Both the position numbers and the translations under genes were made by a program. Positions 1-9,710 of a stretch of 64,000 nt of DNA are shown here, piece after piece (the stretch's first letter is position 1; every line of letters begins with the position of its first letter). The notes beneath the pieces were generated by a model. The model made no database searches. It was given only the letters and a program-made list of their open reading frames with translations, and had not been told where the DNA came from. This stretch comes from an uncultured Sphaerochaeta sp. (lineage in GTDB: Bacteria; Spirochaetota; Spirochaetia; Sphaerochaetales; Sphaerochaetaceae), in NCBI RefSeq assembly GCF_963676285.1, contig NZ_OY781063.1, positions 1,612,001 to 1,676,000 on the forward strand, written 5' to 3'.

Positions 1-519
1 CTCACCAAACAGTTCCGGGTCAGGGGTGAAGAGTACTTCAGTACCATCTGCTTCCTCTGACTTACCACTCTTTTCTCTGACCAGCACGCCTTTCTCGAAG
101 ATAGCCGTGCTGTATTTACCTTCACGATAGCTGGTGACCTGAAAATGAGAGGAGAGGGCATTCACTGCCTTGGTACCAACACCATTGAGGCCAACAGAGA
201 ACTGGAAGACATCATCACTATACTTTGCACCCGTATTGATGATTGAGACACAGTCGACCACTTTCCCGAGGGGAATACCGCGTCCGAAGTCTCTCACCGA
301 CACCTCACTCTCTTTCAGACGGATGACGATACGGCTACCATAGCCCATGATGAACTCGTCGATACTGTTATCCACCACCTCCTTGAGAAGGATGTAGATA
401 CCATCATCGACATGGGTACCGTTTCCCAATCGCCCGATATACATACCGGGACGTTTTCGAATATGTTCCAACGCGCTGAGCGTAAGGATTTTCGATTCAT
501 CATATGTTGTCTTCGCCAT
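1..519 (-). CDS. parE: DNA topoisomerase IV subunit B (ParE-like), partial
   Basis: The minus strand encodes the N-terminal 173 residues of a type IIA topoisomerase ATPase subunit; the gene runs off the left edge of the window. The GHKL ATPase signatures are visible: VVDNSIDE (helix with the Mg-binding Asn and catalytic Glu), RDFGRGIP (ATP-binding loop) and GLNGVGTKAVNALS (lid). The start ATG at 519 gives MAKTTYDESKI, followed by the family RKRPGMYIG motif. It is distinct from the gyrB at 60.3 kb, so it is most likely the decatenating topoisomerase IV subunit B; parC would be expected just beyond the window edge. The neighbour on the right is divergent. A second gyrB paralogue cannot be formally excluded from the N-terminus alone. 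Confidence 0.85.
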   Translation of the reverse strand, partial: MAKTTYDESKILTLSALEHIRKRPGMYIGRLGNGTHVDDGIYILLKEVVDNSIDEFIMGYGSRIVIRLKESEVSVRDFGRGIPLGKVVDCVSIINTGAKYSDDVFQFSVGLNGVGTKAVNALSSHFQVTSYREGKYSTAIFEKGVLVREKSGKSEEADGTEVLFTPDPELFGE

Positions 520-608
520 GACTGTGCATTATAACAGAATTCTACAATGATGGCAAAATAGTCGATAGAATAAATTACTTGCAGGATGACAGGTCAGTGC
601 ACTACCCT

Positions 609-1211
609 ATGAATATGAACACCATACTCTTGGTTTATCTTGGCATCTCATTTGCTCACCTCAGCTTCCGCTCAGAAGGTTATCGATTTCTTGGAAATTT
701 GACAAAAGTCTTGTTGATGCCTACCCTGATGCTATTTCTCATGCAGCAGGGGGACTATCCCCTGCTTCTCGCTGCACTTCTCTTTGCCACCATCGGGGAT
801 GCCTTGTTGAACAAGGGGCATCAAGGAAGCCATTTTATCTGGGGTATGGCAAGTTTTGCAGTGTGCCATATCTTCTACGGCATCCACGTCCTATTGTTGG
901 GTGTGGACTGGATTCTCGCAGCCATTGCTTTTTCAGGACTTATGATTCCCTATAGCCTGTTGTATCGCCTGATCGGGAAGCAGAAGGGTTCTGCCAAATA
1001 CCTCGCATATGCAATGCTGCTCTTCATGCTAGCGTCCCTGTTGACCGGACTTGCCTCGCTACTCTGCATCATGGGAATATTGCTGTTCATACTAAGCGAT
1101 ACCATGATCGGTATGGACAGTCTTGCAATGAAACACGTAAATGATACCAGTATTATGGGAAGTTACATCCTCGCCCAACTCTTACTGGTTCTTGGATTCA
1201 CCGCACTCTAG
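609..1211 (+). CDS. YhhN/TMEM86 family lysoplasmalogenase-like membrane protein
   Basis: A hydrophobic protein of about 200 residues with roughly seven to eight membrane segments. The pattern ATIGDALL around residue 60 followed by FIWGMASFAVCHIFYGIH matches the YhhN family (TMEM86 in animals), whose studied members hydrolyse the vinyl ether bond of lysoplasmalogens. Plasmalogens are common in anaerobic bacteria, so a role in ether-lipid turnover is plausible but inferred. The start is uncertain: ATG codons at 579, 609 and 615 are in frame; 579 has a purine tract too close to it, so 609 is preferred. It is divergent from parE and 9 bp upstream of corA, with which it may be co-transcribed. Confidence 0.75.
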   Translation: MNMNTILLVYLGISFAHLSFRSEGYRFLGNLTKVLLMPTLMLFLMQQGDYPLLLAALLFATIGDALLNKGHQGSHFIWGMASFAVCHIFYGIHVLLLGVDWILAAIAFSGLMIPYSLLYRLIGKQKGSAKYLAYAMLLFMLASLLTGLASLLCIMGILLFILSDTMIGMDSLAMKHVNDTSIMGSYILAQLLLVLGFTAL

Positions 1212-1220
1212 GAGAACACA

Positions 1221-2273
1221 ATGAAACCTCATCACACACACCAAACTCGCCAGCCCCTGCATAAGAAAAAGGAAGGACTGGCTGCCGGATCCCTGGTCTT
1301 TGTGGGAGACGGGCAACCCGAGGCGACCAGAATTCGCACTCACCTCTACTCATCTGGATCGTATGAGTTGATTGAAGGGTTTGTGCTACCGAAAGAGAAC
1401 CAACGTTGCTGGGTGCAAATCAGTGGACTTTCCAATATCATGTCCATCGTCGAGGTTGCAAAGGCTTTTTCCCTTTCCACCCTCAGCCTTGAGGATGTAT
1501 TCTCCACCGATCAACGCCTGAAACTCGACAGCTATGAGCAGTATCTCGCCATCACGCTGAGAATTCTTCCAACGGAAACCACCGAAGACCAACAGCTCTC
1601 CCTCTTCCTGGGGAAGCATTGGGTGCTCTCCATCACAGAGTATGCAAGTGAGGTATTCCTCCCTGCCATACGTCAGTTGGAAGATCCGCAGACCAAGCTG
1701 CAGGGAGGAGACAGCAGTTTGCTCTTTCATGCACTCATCGACCGGGTCGTCGACCAATACCTGGTGAGAGCTGATGAACTGGAGAATGAGACCGATGAGC
1801 TGGAACAGCTTGTGATTACCTCACCAAGTTCCACCGATGCACCTACCATCCACAGGCATAAGGCGAAGATTCTCGCACTGAGGAGGATGACCAGCCCCCT
1901 GAAAGATATCCTCGCCACCATGATCAGAGTTGAGCACCCCTTTCTGGATAAGAATACCAAAATATTGCTCACCGACATCCAAGACCATGCTCTTTGGCTT
2001 GCTGAAGAGTGTGAGATGCTCAGGGAAACAGTCAGCAGTGTCATGGAAGTCTATCTCTCCAGCCTCGATACAAAAATGAACTCCATCATGAAAGTACTGA
2101 CAATTATCAGCACCATATTCATCCCCTTGACCTTTCTGACCGGTCTCTATGGGATGAATTTCTCATACATGCCCCTCGCAACCTATAGATGGGGGTTCTA
2201 CGGAATGTTGGTGTGTTGTATGCTGGTGGTCTTCGCCATGGCATACTATTTCTGGAGGAAACGCTGGTGGTAA
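1221..2273 (+). CDS. corA: CorA family magnesium/divalent cation transporter
   Basis: A 350-residue protein with a long soluble N-terminal domain, a helical stalk and two C-terminal membrane segments. The hallmark YGMNFSYMP is present near residue 310 at the end of the first membrane helix, the selectivity-filter motif of the CorA pentamer, which conducts Mg2+ (and Co2+/Ni2+) into the cytoplasm. It ends with basic residues (WRKRWW) typical of the family. The start ATG at 1221 has an AGGAGA site about 5 bases upstream. The stop overlaps the GTG start of the next gene, which suggests translational coupling. Confidence 0.93.
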   Translation: MKPHHTHQTRQPLHKKKEGLAAGSLVFVGDGQPEATRIRTHLYSSGSYELIEGFVLPKENQRCWVQISGLSNIMSIVEVAKAFSLSTLSLEDVFSTDQRLKLDSYEQYLAITLRILPTETTEDQQLSLFLGKHWVLSITEYASEVFLPAIRQLEDPQTKLQGGDSSLLFHALIDRVVDQYLVRADELENETDELEQLVITSPSSTDAPTIHRHKAKILALRRMTSPLKDILATMIRVEHPFLDKNTKILLTDIQDHALWLAEECEMLRETVSSVMEVYLSSLDTKMNSIMKVLTIISTIFIPLTFLTGLYGMNFSYMPLATYRWGFYGMLVCCMLVVFAMAYYFWRKRWW

Positions 2274-3079
2274 CATCCCCTCTCACCCACACATCCATAG
2301 AAACACTTACGCAGGTCTTCAATGAAGCCTTCAGCAACTATGAGGTTCCCATCCATATGAGCGAGGCACAACTGAAAGCACATCTCCATGCCCTGGGGTA
2401 CTCCCCTGAAGACTCTATCGGTCTTTTTGATGGTAGCACTCTGGTGGGGTTCATCCTGGTCGCAATCAGGGGAACAAACGCATATGACGCCGGAACGGGT
2501 ATCATTCCTTCCTATCAAGGAAATGGATATGCCCACCAATTGATCGATGCCACGCTTGCACATATCAAGCAACGTGGTTTCAACTCCTTCTTCCTGGAAG
2601 TTATCGATACAAATGAACGAGCAAAGAAATTGTATCTGAGTCACGGGTTTACCATCACCAGAAGCCTGCTTTGCTACCAAATCAAGAAAGAGATGCTGGA
2701 AGGTACGTCCTCTGTGCAGTTGCAGAAACAGGAGAACATCAGTATCCCTTCTGGAGACTGTAATCCCAGCTGGCAGAACAGCGATGCCTGTATCAGCCGT
2801 GGGGGATTTACCGCCTATGACATTGTGCATGACTCTGTCAAACGCGGGGTTATTTGCTTCAATCCCACAAAAGGTTCAATAGCCCAAATCTATATAGAAC
2901 CAAAATATCGAAGGCAAGGATTCGCCAAACAGGCCATCATTGCAGCAAAAAACCGTACAGAAACTCCAACACTGGGAATCCTGAATGTCTCCAGCGATTG
3001 TGAAGGAATTGGTGGTGTACTGGCCCACATGGGATTCTCCCTTCTCCTTACCCAGAGTGAGATGGTCTACACCCTATAA
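2267..3079 (+). CDS. tandem GNAT-fold N-acetyltransferase
   Basis: About 270 residues with two GNAT-like halves. The N-terminal half carries an acetyl-CoA binding signature (IIPSYQGNGYAHQLIDATL, the R/Q-x-x-G-x-G/A pyrophosphate loop) and a typical C-terminal ERAKKLYLSHGF strand-helix. The second half repeats the pattern more loosely (IEPKYRRQGFAKQAIIAAK). Substrate unknown. The GTG at 2267 is chosen because GGAGGA lies 7 bases upstream and it overlaps the corA stop by 7 bases; the frame stays open to 2189 but the upstream part reads through corA. Tandem GNATs are a known architecture; the second domain could be catalytic or structural. Confidence 0.75.
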   Translation: MVTSPLTHTSIETLTQVFNEAFSNYEVPIHMSEAQLKAHLHALGYSPEDSIGLFDGSTLVGFILVAIRGTNAYDAGTGIIPSYQGNGYAHQLIDATLAHIKQRGFNSFFLEVIDTNERAKKLYLSHGFTITRSLLCYQIKKEMLEGTSSVQLQKQENISIPSGDCNPSWQNSDACISRGGFTAYDIVHDSVKRGVICFNPTKGSIAQIYIEPKYRRQGFAKQAIIAAKNRTETPTLGILNVSSDCEGIGGVLAHMGFSLLLTQSEMVYTL

Positions 3080-3132
3080 ATCAAAGCATTTCGCTTAGGA
3101 AACCTTTTTCATTCCCTCCTGGTCCATTCCAC

Positions 3133-3162
3133 TTGTCTGGTGGGTGAAACTGTTGCTATACT
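3133..3162 (+). promoter_or_regulatory. sigma-70 type promoter for the CorC/HlyC gene
   Basis: TTGTCT at 3133-3138 and TATACT at 3157-3162 are separated by 18 bases, a good housekeeping promoter ahead of the gene at 3246. Transcription should begin near 3169, placing the hairpin at 3196-3224 inside the leader. Confidence 0.55.
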
Positions 3163-3195
3163 GATTTCATTATGGAAGACCCGTTACCTAGTATG

Positions 3196-3224
3196 GGGTG
3201 CTCAATTGAACACCCGTTTTGTTT
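3196..3224 (+). terminator. terminator-like hairpin in leader of CorC/HlyC gene
   Basis: GGGTG at 3196 and CACCC at 3211 enclose a TCAATTGA palindrome, together a nearly continuous stem, followed by GTTTTGTTT. It lies 22 bases before the start codon and after the predicted promoter, so it is either the terminator of the GNAT operon or an intrinsic attenuator of the downstream gene. Confidence 0.5.
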
Positions 3225-3245
3225 GACAGTGGCTGGGAGGTGTAC

Positions 3246-4508
3246 ATGCACGTACAACTAACCGCCATCATTATCTTGTTGATTCTCTCTGGAGTCTTTT
3301 CTGCCACAGAGACGGCATTTACCTCACTCTCTTTTGTGCAACTCAAAATTCTGGACAACCGCAAGAAACGTGCGGCTAAATTGGTGTATAAACTCAGCCA
3401 GAAGCCTGAAGAGCTCATTACGACCGTTCTGGTGGGAAACAATGTAGTGAATATCACGGTATCATCCCTGGTCACTACGTTCTCCATTGAGTTCTTTTCC
3501 AGTCAGCCAGTTGGATATGCTACCGGTTTGCTTACCCTGGTTATCCTCATTTTCGGAGAGATCACGCCAAAGCAATTGGCGCTCACCCATAACATGAAAA
3601 TTGCCGTTTTCATGGCATATCCATTGCGTTTCCTCGAAGTAGTGCTTTTTCCTGTGGTCTGGTTGCTCAGGCATTTCTCTGCGATTATCACCAGGTTCTT
3701 TGCCTCCCACGCTGAACCGACCATCACCACTGAAGGGGTGATGCATATGGTCGACGCAGCTGAGGATGTCGGTCTGGTGGATCGATATGAATCGGATCTC
3801 ATGCAACGGGCAATCCATTTCAGTGAAACCCAGGTAAGAACCATCATGACCCACAGAACCAATGTATTCTGTATCAGTGACGAGCTCACCATCCGCGATG
3901 CATTCCCTTCCATTGTAAAAGCGGGATTCAGTCGTATCCCTGTTTTTCATGGAAGCCCGGAGAACATCATCGGCATTGTACTGGTTCGTGACATTCTTCG
4001 CACGCAGCTGAAAAAACAGATGGGACGCCCGATCTCTTCCATTATCCGAGAACCAATTTTTGTCCCAGAACAAATGCATCTTGATGATGTCTTTTTCCGC
4101 TTCAAGAAAACCAAGCTTCAGCAAGCGATTGTTCTGGATGAGTATGGTGGGTTCAGCGGTGTGGTCACCATGGAGGATGTAGCCGAGCAACTGTTTGGAG
4201 AGCTCTATGATGAGCATGAGAGGAGGTATCCTGACCGTATCGTGGAGAGGGAGAAAAACCCGGGCACCTTCCTAGTTATGGCAGATACCCCATTCCAGCA
4301 ACTGGTGGATGAACTGGACCTCGATACCGATGCATGCAAGCAGAAAACCAGTACGGTTGCTGCATACCTGCTTGACCTGATCGGGAACATACCCGATCAG
4401 GGGGATGTGGTACAGTCACAGCTCGGCACCTTCAGAATCATCTCCATGAAGGGAAACAGAATGGAAGCAGTGGAATTTTCTCCCACTGTGGATGATGGAA
4501 CCCTCTGA
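3246..4508 (+). CDS. CNNM/CorC-HlyC family transporter-like protein (DUF21-CBS)
   Basis: A 420-residue protein with the DUF21 (CNNM) membrane domain at about residues 1-170 (motif [14 protein letters not shown]), a pair of CBS domains at about 195-310 ([28 protein letters not shown]) and a C-terminal CorC/HlyC transporter-associated domain from about 330. The family includes Mg2+ exporters or Mg/Na exchangers as well as proteins once annotated as haemolysins. The ATG at 3246 follows GGGAGG by 5 bases; an earlier in-frame ATG at 3219 lies inside the T-tract of the leader hairpin and is unlikely. The nearby corA suggests a magnesium theme. Confidence 0.9.
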   Translation: MHVQLTAIIILLILSGVFSATETAFTSLSFVQLKILDNRKKRAAKLVYKLSQKPEELITTVLVGNNVVNITVSSLVTTFSIEFFSSQPVGYATGLLTLVILIFGEITPKQLALTHNMKIAVFMAYPLRFLEVVLFPVVWLLRHFSAIITRFFASHAEPTITTEGVMHMVDAAEDVGLVDRYESDLMQRAIHFSETQVRTIMTHRTNVFCISDELTIRDAFPSIVKAGFSRIPVFHGSPENIIGIVLVRDILRTQLKKQMGRPISSIIREPIFVPEQMHLDDVFFRFKKTKLQQAIVLDEYGGFSGVVTMEDVAEQLFGELYDEHERRYPDRIVEREKNPGTFLVMADTPFQQLVDELDLDTDACKQKTSTVAAYLLDLIGNIPDQGDVVQSQLGTFRIISMKGNRMEAVEFSPTVDDGTL

Positions 4509-4560
4509 GAAATGCTTTCATGCGTTGACTGAACAGCACTCCAAAGGTATGATTGCTCCC

Positions 4561-7077
4561 ATGAGCAAATATCCCTTCAGTGAAATTGAGACAAAATGGC
4601 AAAAATACTGGGAAGACAACCAGAGTTTTGCCGTAACCGAGGACGAGAGCGTACCAGCTGATAAGCGTGTGTACGTTTTGGACATGTTCCCCTACCCATC
4701 CGGGGCAGGGTTGCACGTGGGACACCCAGAAGGGTACACCGCAACCGACATCTATTGCCGTTACCTACGCATGAACGGCTACAACGTCCTGCATCCGATG
4801 GGATTCGACTCATTCGGGCTACCTGCTGAGAACTACGCGATAAAGACAGGCACCCATCCCAAGGTAACCACAGAGAAGAACATCGAGAACTTCCGAAAAC
4901 AGATCAAACGTCTGGGTTTCAGCTATGACTGGAACCGGGAAGTCTCTACCCATACAAGTGAATACTACCGCTGGACACAGTGGATTTTCCTCCAGCTCTA
5001 TAAACAAGGACTGGCCTATGAGTCACACACCCCGATCAACTGGTGTGACAACTGCAAGACCGGCTTGGCTAATGAAGAGGTGAAGGACGGAAAGTGTGAA
5101 CGTTGCGGAACTACGGTTGTACGGAAAAGCATCCGCCAGTGGGTCCTCAAGATTACTGAATATGCAGACAAGCTGCTCGCTGACCTGGACAGTGTAAATT
5201 GGCCTGAATCAGTGAAGCTCATGCAGCAAAACTGGATAGGAAGAAGTGAGGGAGCCTCAGTCATCTTCCAGATTGATGGGATGGATGACAGCCTTGAGGT
5301 ATATACCACCCGCCCTGACACCCTCTTTGGAGCCACCTACATGGTTGTTGCTCCAGAACACCCCTTGGTAGGCAAACTTACCGGAGGGGATCAGAAGGCT
5401 GCTGTTGAGGAGTACCTTGAGGCGACTGCCAAAAAGAGTGATCTCGAGCGTACCGACCTGGCAAAAGACAAGACCGGTGTTTTCAGTGGCAGTTATGCGA
5501 TAAACCCGGTAAATGGCAAGAAGATCCCCATCTGGATTGCTGACTATGTATTGATCAGCTACGGCACTGGAGCCATCATGGCGGTTCCCGCCCACGATAC
5601 TCGTGACTGGGAGTTTGCAAAGAAATTCAATCTCCCGATCATTGAAGTACTCAAGAGTGATGTCGATGTCCAGGAAGAAGCATGGACTGAGGATGGAATC
5701 CACGTAAACAGTGACTTCCTCGATGGCCTCAACAAAGAAGACGCCATCAATACCATGATTGCCTGGCTGGAAGAGAGGAAATTGGGTACCAAGTCCGTAA
5801 ATTACAAGTTACGTGACTGGATCTTCAGTCGCCAGCGGTACTGGGGAGAACCAATCCCCTTGGTACACTGCCCAAATTGCGGAACGGTCCCCATTCCAGA
5901 GGATCAGCTACCTCTGATGCTGCCCGAGGTGTCCAGCTATGAACCAAGCGGTACTGGTGAAAGCCCACTTGCAAAGATTGACAGTTGGGTACATACCACC
6001 TGCCCGGTTTGTGGCGGAGCAGCAAAACGAGAAACCAATACCATGCCCCAGTGGGCAGGTTCCTGCTGGTATTACTTGCGCTATCTTGATCCAAACAATG
6101 AAACAGAGTTTGTGAGCAAGGAAAAGGAACAGTACTGGATGCCGGTTGATCTCTATGTCGGTGGAGCTGAACACGCTGTTCTGCATCTCCTGTACGCTCG
6201 ATTCTGGCACAAGGTACTCTTTGACCTGGGATTGGTTTCCACCAGTGAGCCCTTCAAACGGTTGGTCAATCAGGGAATGATTACCAGTTATGCATATCAG
6301 AGACCGGACAAGAGCCTTGTCCCAACCGATATGGTGGAAGAAGTCGAGACCGACGTCTTTGTTGAGAAGGAGACTGGACAGAAGCTCGAGCGGGTCATTG
6401 CTAAGATGTCCAAGAGCCTCAAGAATGTCATCAACCCTGATGAGATCATCCAGGAATATGGAGCCGACTCCATGCGAATGTATGAGATGTTCATGGGCCC
6501 CCTTGAGGTTTCAAAGCCATGGGCAACCACAGGTTTGAACGGCATCTACCGCTTCCTGGATAGGGTTTGGAGACTCTATGAGGAAAGAACCATCATAGAT
6601 GATGAGCCTTCCAAGGAGCTGAACAAGACCCTGCATAAGACCATCAAGAAGGTAACCCACGATACGGCAACTTTGAACTTCAACACGGCCATCAGCCAGA
6701 TGATGGTGTTGGTCAACGAGCTGTACAAGGTCGATGAGTTCCCCAGTGTGGTAGCCGAAACCTTGGTAAAACTCCTTGGCCCGTACGTACCACACATTGC
6801 TGAAGAACTCTGGGAGAAACTCGGTAACAAGGAGAGTCTCACCAAGGTAAGTTGGCCTACGTTTGAGGAAAAACTGACCATCGATGATGAGATTGAGATG
6901 GTGTTCCAGGTCAACGGAAAGGTCCGAGACAAACAGACTGTCTCTAAAGGCATGGACAAGGCTTCAGCACTTGCAATGGCCAAAGAGAGTGAGAAGATCC
7001 AGCAGTGGATTGAAGGAAAGACCATCGTCAAGGAGATTGTGGTTCCAGATAAGTTGGTGAATATTGTAATTCGCTAG
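4561..7077 (+). CDS. leuS: leucyl-tRNA synthetase
   Basis: An 838-residue class Ia aminoacyl-tRNA synthetase that charges tRNA-Leu in the cytoplasm. The HIGH motif appears as HVGH at residues 52-55 (within [20 protein letters not shown]) and KMSKS at about 615-619. Between them lie the zinc-like insertion (CDNCKTG...CERCG) and the CP1 editing domain with [14 protein letters not shown] and [13 protein letters not shown]. The C-terminal anticodon-binding and leucine-specific domains are complete. The start at 4561 gives the conserved [11 protein letters not shown]-terminus; two earlier ATGs (4492, 4549) are in frame, and the ribosome site here is weak. No T-box leader was seen. Confidence 0.97.
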   Translation: MSKYPFSEIETKWQKYWEDNQSFAVTEDESVPADKRVYVLDMFPYPSGAGLHVGHPEGYTATDIYCRYLRMNGYNVLHPMGFDSFGLPAENYAIKTGTHPKVTTEKNIENFRKQIKRLGFSYDWNREVSTHTSEYYRWTQWIFLQLYKQGLAYESHTPINWCDNCKTGLANEEVKDGKCERCGTTVVRKSIRQWVLKITEYADKLLADLDSVNWPESVKLMQQNWIGRSEGASVIFQIDGMDDSLEVYTTRPDTLFGATYMVVAPEHPLVGKLTGGDQKAAVEEYLEATAKKSDLERTDLAKDKTGVFSGSYAINPVNGKKIPIWIADYVLISYGTGAIMAVPAHDTRDWEFAKKFNLPIIEVLKSDVDVQEEAWTEDGIHVNSDFLDGLNKEDAINTMIAWLEERKLGTKSVNYKLRDWIFSRQRYWGEPIPLVHCPNCGTVPIPEDQLPLMLPEVSSYEPSGTGESPLAKIDSWVHTTCPVCGGAAKRETNTMPQWAGSCWYYLRYLDPNNETEFVSKEKEQYWMPVDLYVGGAEHAVLHLLYARFWHKVLFDLGLVSTSEPFKRLVNQGMITSYAYQRPDKSLVPTDMVEEVETDVFVEKETGQKLERVIAKMSKSLKNVINPDEIIQEYGADSMRMYEMFMGPLEVSKPWATTGLNGIYRFLDRVWRLYEERTIIDDEPSKELNKTLHKTIKKVTHDTATLNFNTAISQMMVLVNELYKVDEFPSVVAETLVKLLGPYVPHIAEELWEKLGNKESLTKVSWPTFEEKLTIDDEIEMVFQVNGKVRDKQTVSKGMDKASALAMAKESEKIQQWIEGKTIVKEIVVPDKLVNIVIR

Positions 7078-7082
7078 CATGG

Positions 7083-7112
7083 CAGGAGGCTTCAAGCCTC
7101 CTGTTTTTTTTT
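7083..7112 (+). terminator. Rho-independent terminator of leuS
   Basis: CAGGAGGC and GCCTCCTG form an 8-bp GC-rich stem with a TTCAA loop, directly followed by nine T residues. It sits 6 bases after the leuS stop, and its T-tract touches the stop codon of the convergent minus-strand gene. Confidence 0.93.
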
Positions 7113-7581
7113 ACAACTCAACAGAGAGATCGAGAATAATGGTGCTTGTTAGATGTGTTTCCTCTTCCCGCAAGGAACGAGTGAGAAGGGCTTTTAACGA
7201 ACAGAGCCGGTAGATCCTTCTCTGTTGATTACTTGCCTCGTATTCGGCACAAAAGCCACCATTTAATTGCCTATCATCTTCTCTGACCATCTGATACAGC
7301 ACTGAAGTAGTACCATCAGTGAGAGGGGAGTAGGTTATTGAGACACTTCCCCTTCCACGGTGTTTTGCCTGAACGTACAATTCGGCGATAGGTACTTCCT
7401 GCGGGGATCTACGTTCACTGTCCTGAACCAGGACAAATTTTACATCTGAGGGAAATGGGTCCTGCAATGAAATTGCTGCAATGAGAGGATGCGATAACAT
7501 CAAACAAGCTATGAAAAAAATGCCAATGCGATTTGCTTGGCTATTCTTTGAAAGATTCGGGTATCGTTTCCTCTGTCTCAT
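7111..7581 (-). CDS. hypothetical exported or membrane-anchored protein
   Basis: About 156 residues, not recognised. A basic N-terminus followed by the hydrophobic stretch IGIFFIACLMLSHPLIAA (about residues 19-36) looks like a signal peptide or an uncleaved anchor; there is no lipobox cysteine. The rest is a soluble domain with repeated polar strands. The ATG at 7581 has TAGGTA upstream and is preferred to an earlier in-frame ATG at 7656. It lies 138 bases downstream of serine dehydratase on the same strand and ends in the leuS terminator. Size and position recall the small lipoprotein at 8970-9698, but no clear similarity was seen. Confidence 0.55.
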   Translation of the reverse strand: MRQRKRYPNLSKNSQANRIGIFFIACLMLSHPLIAAISLQDPFPSDVKFVLVQDSERRSPQEVPIAELYVQAKHRGRGSVSITYSPLTDGTTSVLYQMVREDDRQLNGGFCAEYEASNQQRRIYRLCSLKALLTRSLREEETHLTSTIILDLSVEL

Positions 7582-7719
7582 AGCATACCTATCCAGAAAA
7601 CCTATGTCAGTAGTAACGAGTATCAATGATATGTTCAGTACTATCACACATACCAAAAATCCATCTATATCAATCCTATAGAATAGATTAGAGCACGAAT
7701 ATCTTATGACATACTATTC

Positions 7720-8928
7720 TTATCCGAGGACTTTTGCAAGGCCGCCTTTGCTTGTTTCTCTATAGAGGGAAGGAAGTGCTTGTCCAGTTTCCATCATCAC
7801 CTCGATGACACTGTCGAAAGAGACTTTATGGCGCCCATCACCAAGAAGGGCATAGGTGCAATGGTCTATGGAACGCATGGTGGCAAGAGCATTTCGTTCG
7901 ATGCATGGAATCTGCACAAGACCACGCATTGGATCACAGGTAAGGCCAAGATGATGCTCGAGGCCCATCTCTGCAGCATACTCTATCTGGAAGATGGAAC
8001 CACCAAGAAGTTGTGTTGCAGCTGCTCCGGCCATGGCACAGGCAACTCCTATCTCTCCTTGGCAACCAACCTCCGCTCCACTGATTGATCCATTGGTCTT
8101 CACCACATTGCCAATAATCCCAGCGGTGAGAAGCGCACGCAATATACGGATCTTGGGGAACTTGTACTGTTTAGCCAAATAGTACAAAACCCCTGGGAGC
8201 ACCCCACAGCTTCCACAGGTTGGGGCTGTGACAATCTTGCCCCCACCAGCATTCTCCTCACTGACTGCAAGAGCGTAGCTGATGGCGAATGCAGGATTTC
8301 CCATTGCAGCGGTGAACTCACCAGCCTTGGAGTTGAATTGGCTTGCCTTTCTTGGAAGCTTCAAGCCCCCAGGAAGCACTCCCTCTGCATTCACCCCACG
8401 CTCGATTGCATCGCACATCACACCCCAGATTTCATCCATATAGGTAAGAATGCCCGAATCCTCGAACTGGAGCGCAAACTCCCAGATCTGCATGCCTTCA
8501 TCCCCGCAGTAGTCAAGGATCTGGCGCATTTTGGAATATGCCTTGGGATAGACTTCTACAGCCTGGTCAGCATCTTCGCCTTCCAGAACAATTTTTCCGC
8601 CTCCTACACTGTAGTAGGTATTCTCAAAGATGAATTCACCTGTATTAGAGAGGGAACGTATTGTAAGTGCATTGGGGTGGAAAGGTTTCTCAATTTCTGG
8701 GTACCAGACAATCTCAACATCTTTTCCCGCGGAGGAAAAAACCTCTCGCAAGGCTTTATCGGTCAAGTGCCCCTTCCCGGTAGCAGCCAAACTTCCGTAC
8801 AAATCAGCCTCAAACCTCTGACAGTCGGCATGAAGAGAGAGGAAGTGTTGTGCCGCAGAGCGAGGGCCCATGGTATGGCTACTCGAGGGGCCATACCCGA
8901 TTCTGTAGAGTTCACGCAAGGATTCCAT
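7720..8928 (-). CDS. sdaA: L-serine ammonia-lyase (iron-sulfur, single chain)
   Basis: A 402-residue enzyme converting L-serine to pyruvate and ammonia with an oxygen-sensitive [4Fe-4S] cluster. It begins with the beta-domain motif YGPSSSHTMGPRSAA and continues into the alpha domain with the cluster-binding cysteines in PTCGSCGVLPG and LTCDPMRGLVQIPC and the GCQGEIGVACAMAGAAA signature. The two parts are separate subunits in Bacillus (SdaAA/SdaAB) but fused here, as in E. coli. The ATG at 8928 is preferred; an in-frame TTG at 8934 is the alternative. It may belong to the minus-strand run that starts with the DAHP synthase fusion, giving a serine/aromatic amino acid grouping. Confidence 0.93.
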   Translation of the reverse strand: MESLRELYRIGYGPSSSHTMGPRSAAQHFLSLHADCQRFEADLYGSLAATGKGHLTDKALREVFSSAGKDVEIVWYPEIEKPFHPNALTIRSLSNTGEFIFENTYYSVGGGKIVLEGEDADQAVEVYPKAYSKMRQILDYCGDEGMQIWEFALQFEDSGILTYMDEIWGVMCDAIERGVNAEGVLPGGLKLPRKASQFNSKAGEFTAAMGNPAFAISYALAVSEENAGGGKIVTAPTCGSCGVLPGVLYYLAKQYKFPKIRILRALLTAGIIGNVVKTNGSISGAEVGCQGEIGVACAMAGAAATQLLGGSIFQIEYAAEMGLEHHLGLTCDPMRGLVQIPCIERNALATMRSIDHCTYALLGDGRHKVSFDSVIEVMMETGQALPSLYRETSKGGLAKVLG

Positions 8929-8969
8929 ATCCAAACTCTATCGGTTTATAGTAAAAATGGGAAGCTCTT

Positions 8970-9698
8970 TTACCAAGGAGGCGCTTTTGAGAGACTACTC
9001 AGGGACTCACCCTTTTTAAGATCAACATAAAGGGAGAGACACAGGGAACTTTCCCGATTGAGAAAACGTTGCAATCCACCCTCCAGTTCCAAGGAAAAAG
9101 CTTCCCCCCATTTATTCCAAAAAGGTTTCTGGCTTTGCCGCTCGGGAACCCAATAACCGGATGGTATATCAGATACAACTACCTCTAGTTTCTCATAGTG
9201 TCTCAGATTGGGAGGAATACCCTCCCCGTTGAGCAAGGAAACCACCAGAGCCTTCCCGTCAAGAAGGGTTGCATCACCCACTTCATCGGCCAGATACGTG
9301 GCATTGATATGCTCCACTGCCTCAGGATTGAACTGATAGGAATCAAGAAGAAGTTTTGCAAGCTCTCCTTGTTCCTGGGTAAGTGTTACAGAATCGTCTG
9401 CTCCCGGATGATAGAAGCCACCATAAGGATGCAGAAAGGAGAGAGGATAGGCACAGAAAACAGTCAAGCAATCCCTCGGTACGGTGAGCGTGACACTCCT
9501 CTGCCCCTCTATAAGATGTATGGAACTACGAGTCCCCTCCCCATCTGTATACACCAAGGTATGCCACAGCGGACGATGGGAGGCTTCCCCCCAAGGATGG
9601 GATTCCTGTAATGTGACCGTTATACGTTGTTCGTGTAAAACATTTGCCTCACATCCAATACAGAGTATGAGAAGGAGGCAACAAATAACTACTCTCAC
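8970..9698 (-). CDS. hypothetical lipoprotein
   Basis: A 242-residue protein with a short signal peptide ending in the lipobox LCIGC (Cys at about residue 16), so it should be processed by Lgt and LspA and anchored to a membrane. The mature part is rich in beta-strand-like segments and shows no motif that I recognise. It lies 12 bases downstream of the DUF4416 gene and 41 bases upstream of serine dehydratase, all on the minus strand, suggesting one transcript. Function unknown. Confidence 0.65.
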   Translation of the reverse strand: MRVVICCLLLILCIGCEANVLHEQRITVTLQESHPWGEASHRPLWHTLVYTDGEGTRSSIHLIEGQRSVTLTVPRDCLTVFCAYPLSFLHPYGGFYHPGADDSVTLTQEQGELAKLLLDSYQFNPEAVEHINATYLADEVGDATLLDGKALVVSLLNGEGIPPNLRHYEKLEVVVSDIPSGYWVPERQSQKPFWNKWGEAFSLELEGGLQRFLNRESSLCLSLYVDLKKGESLSSLSKAPPW

Positions 9699-9710
9699 AC
9701 CTTATAAGCA

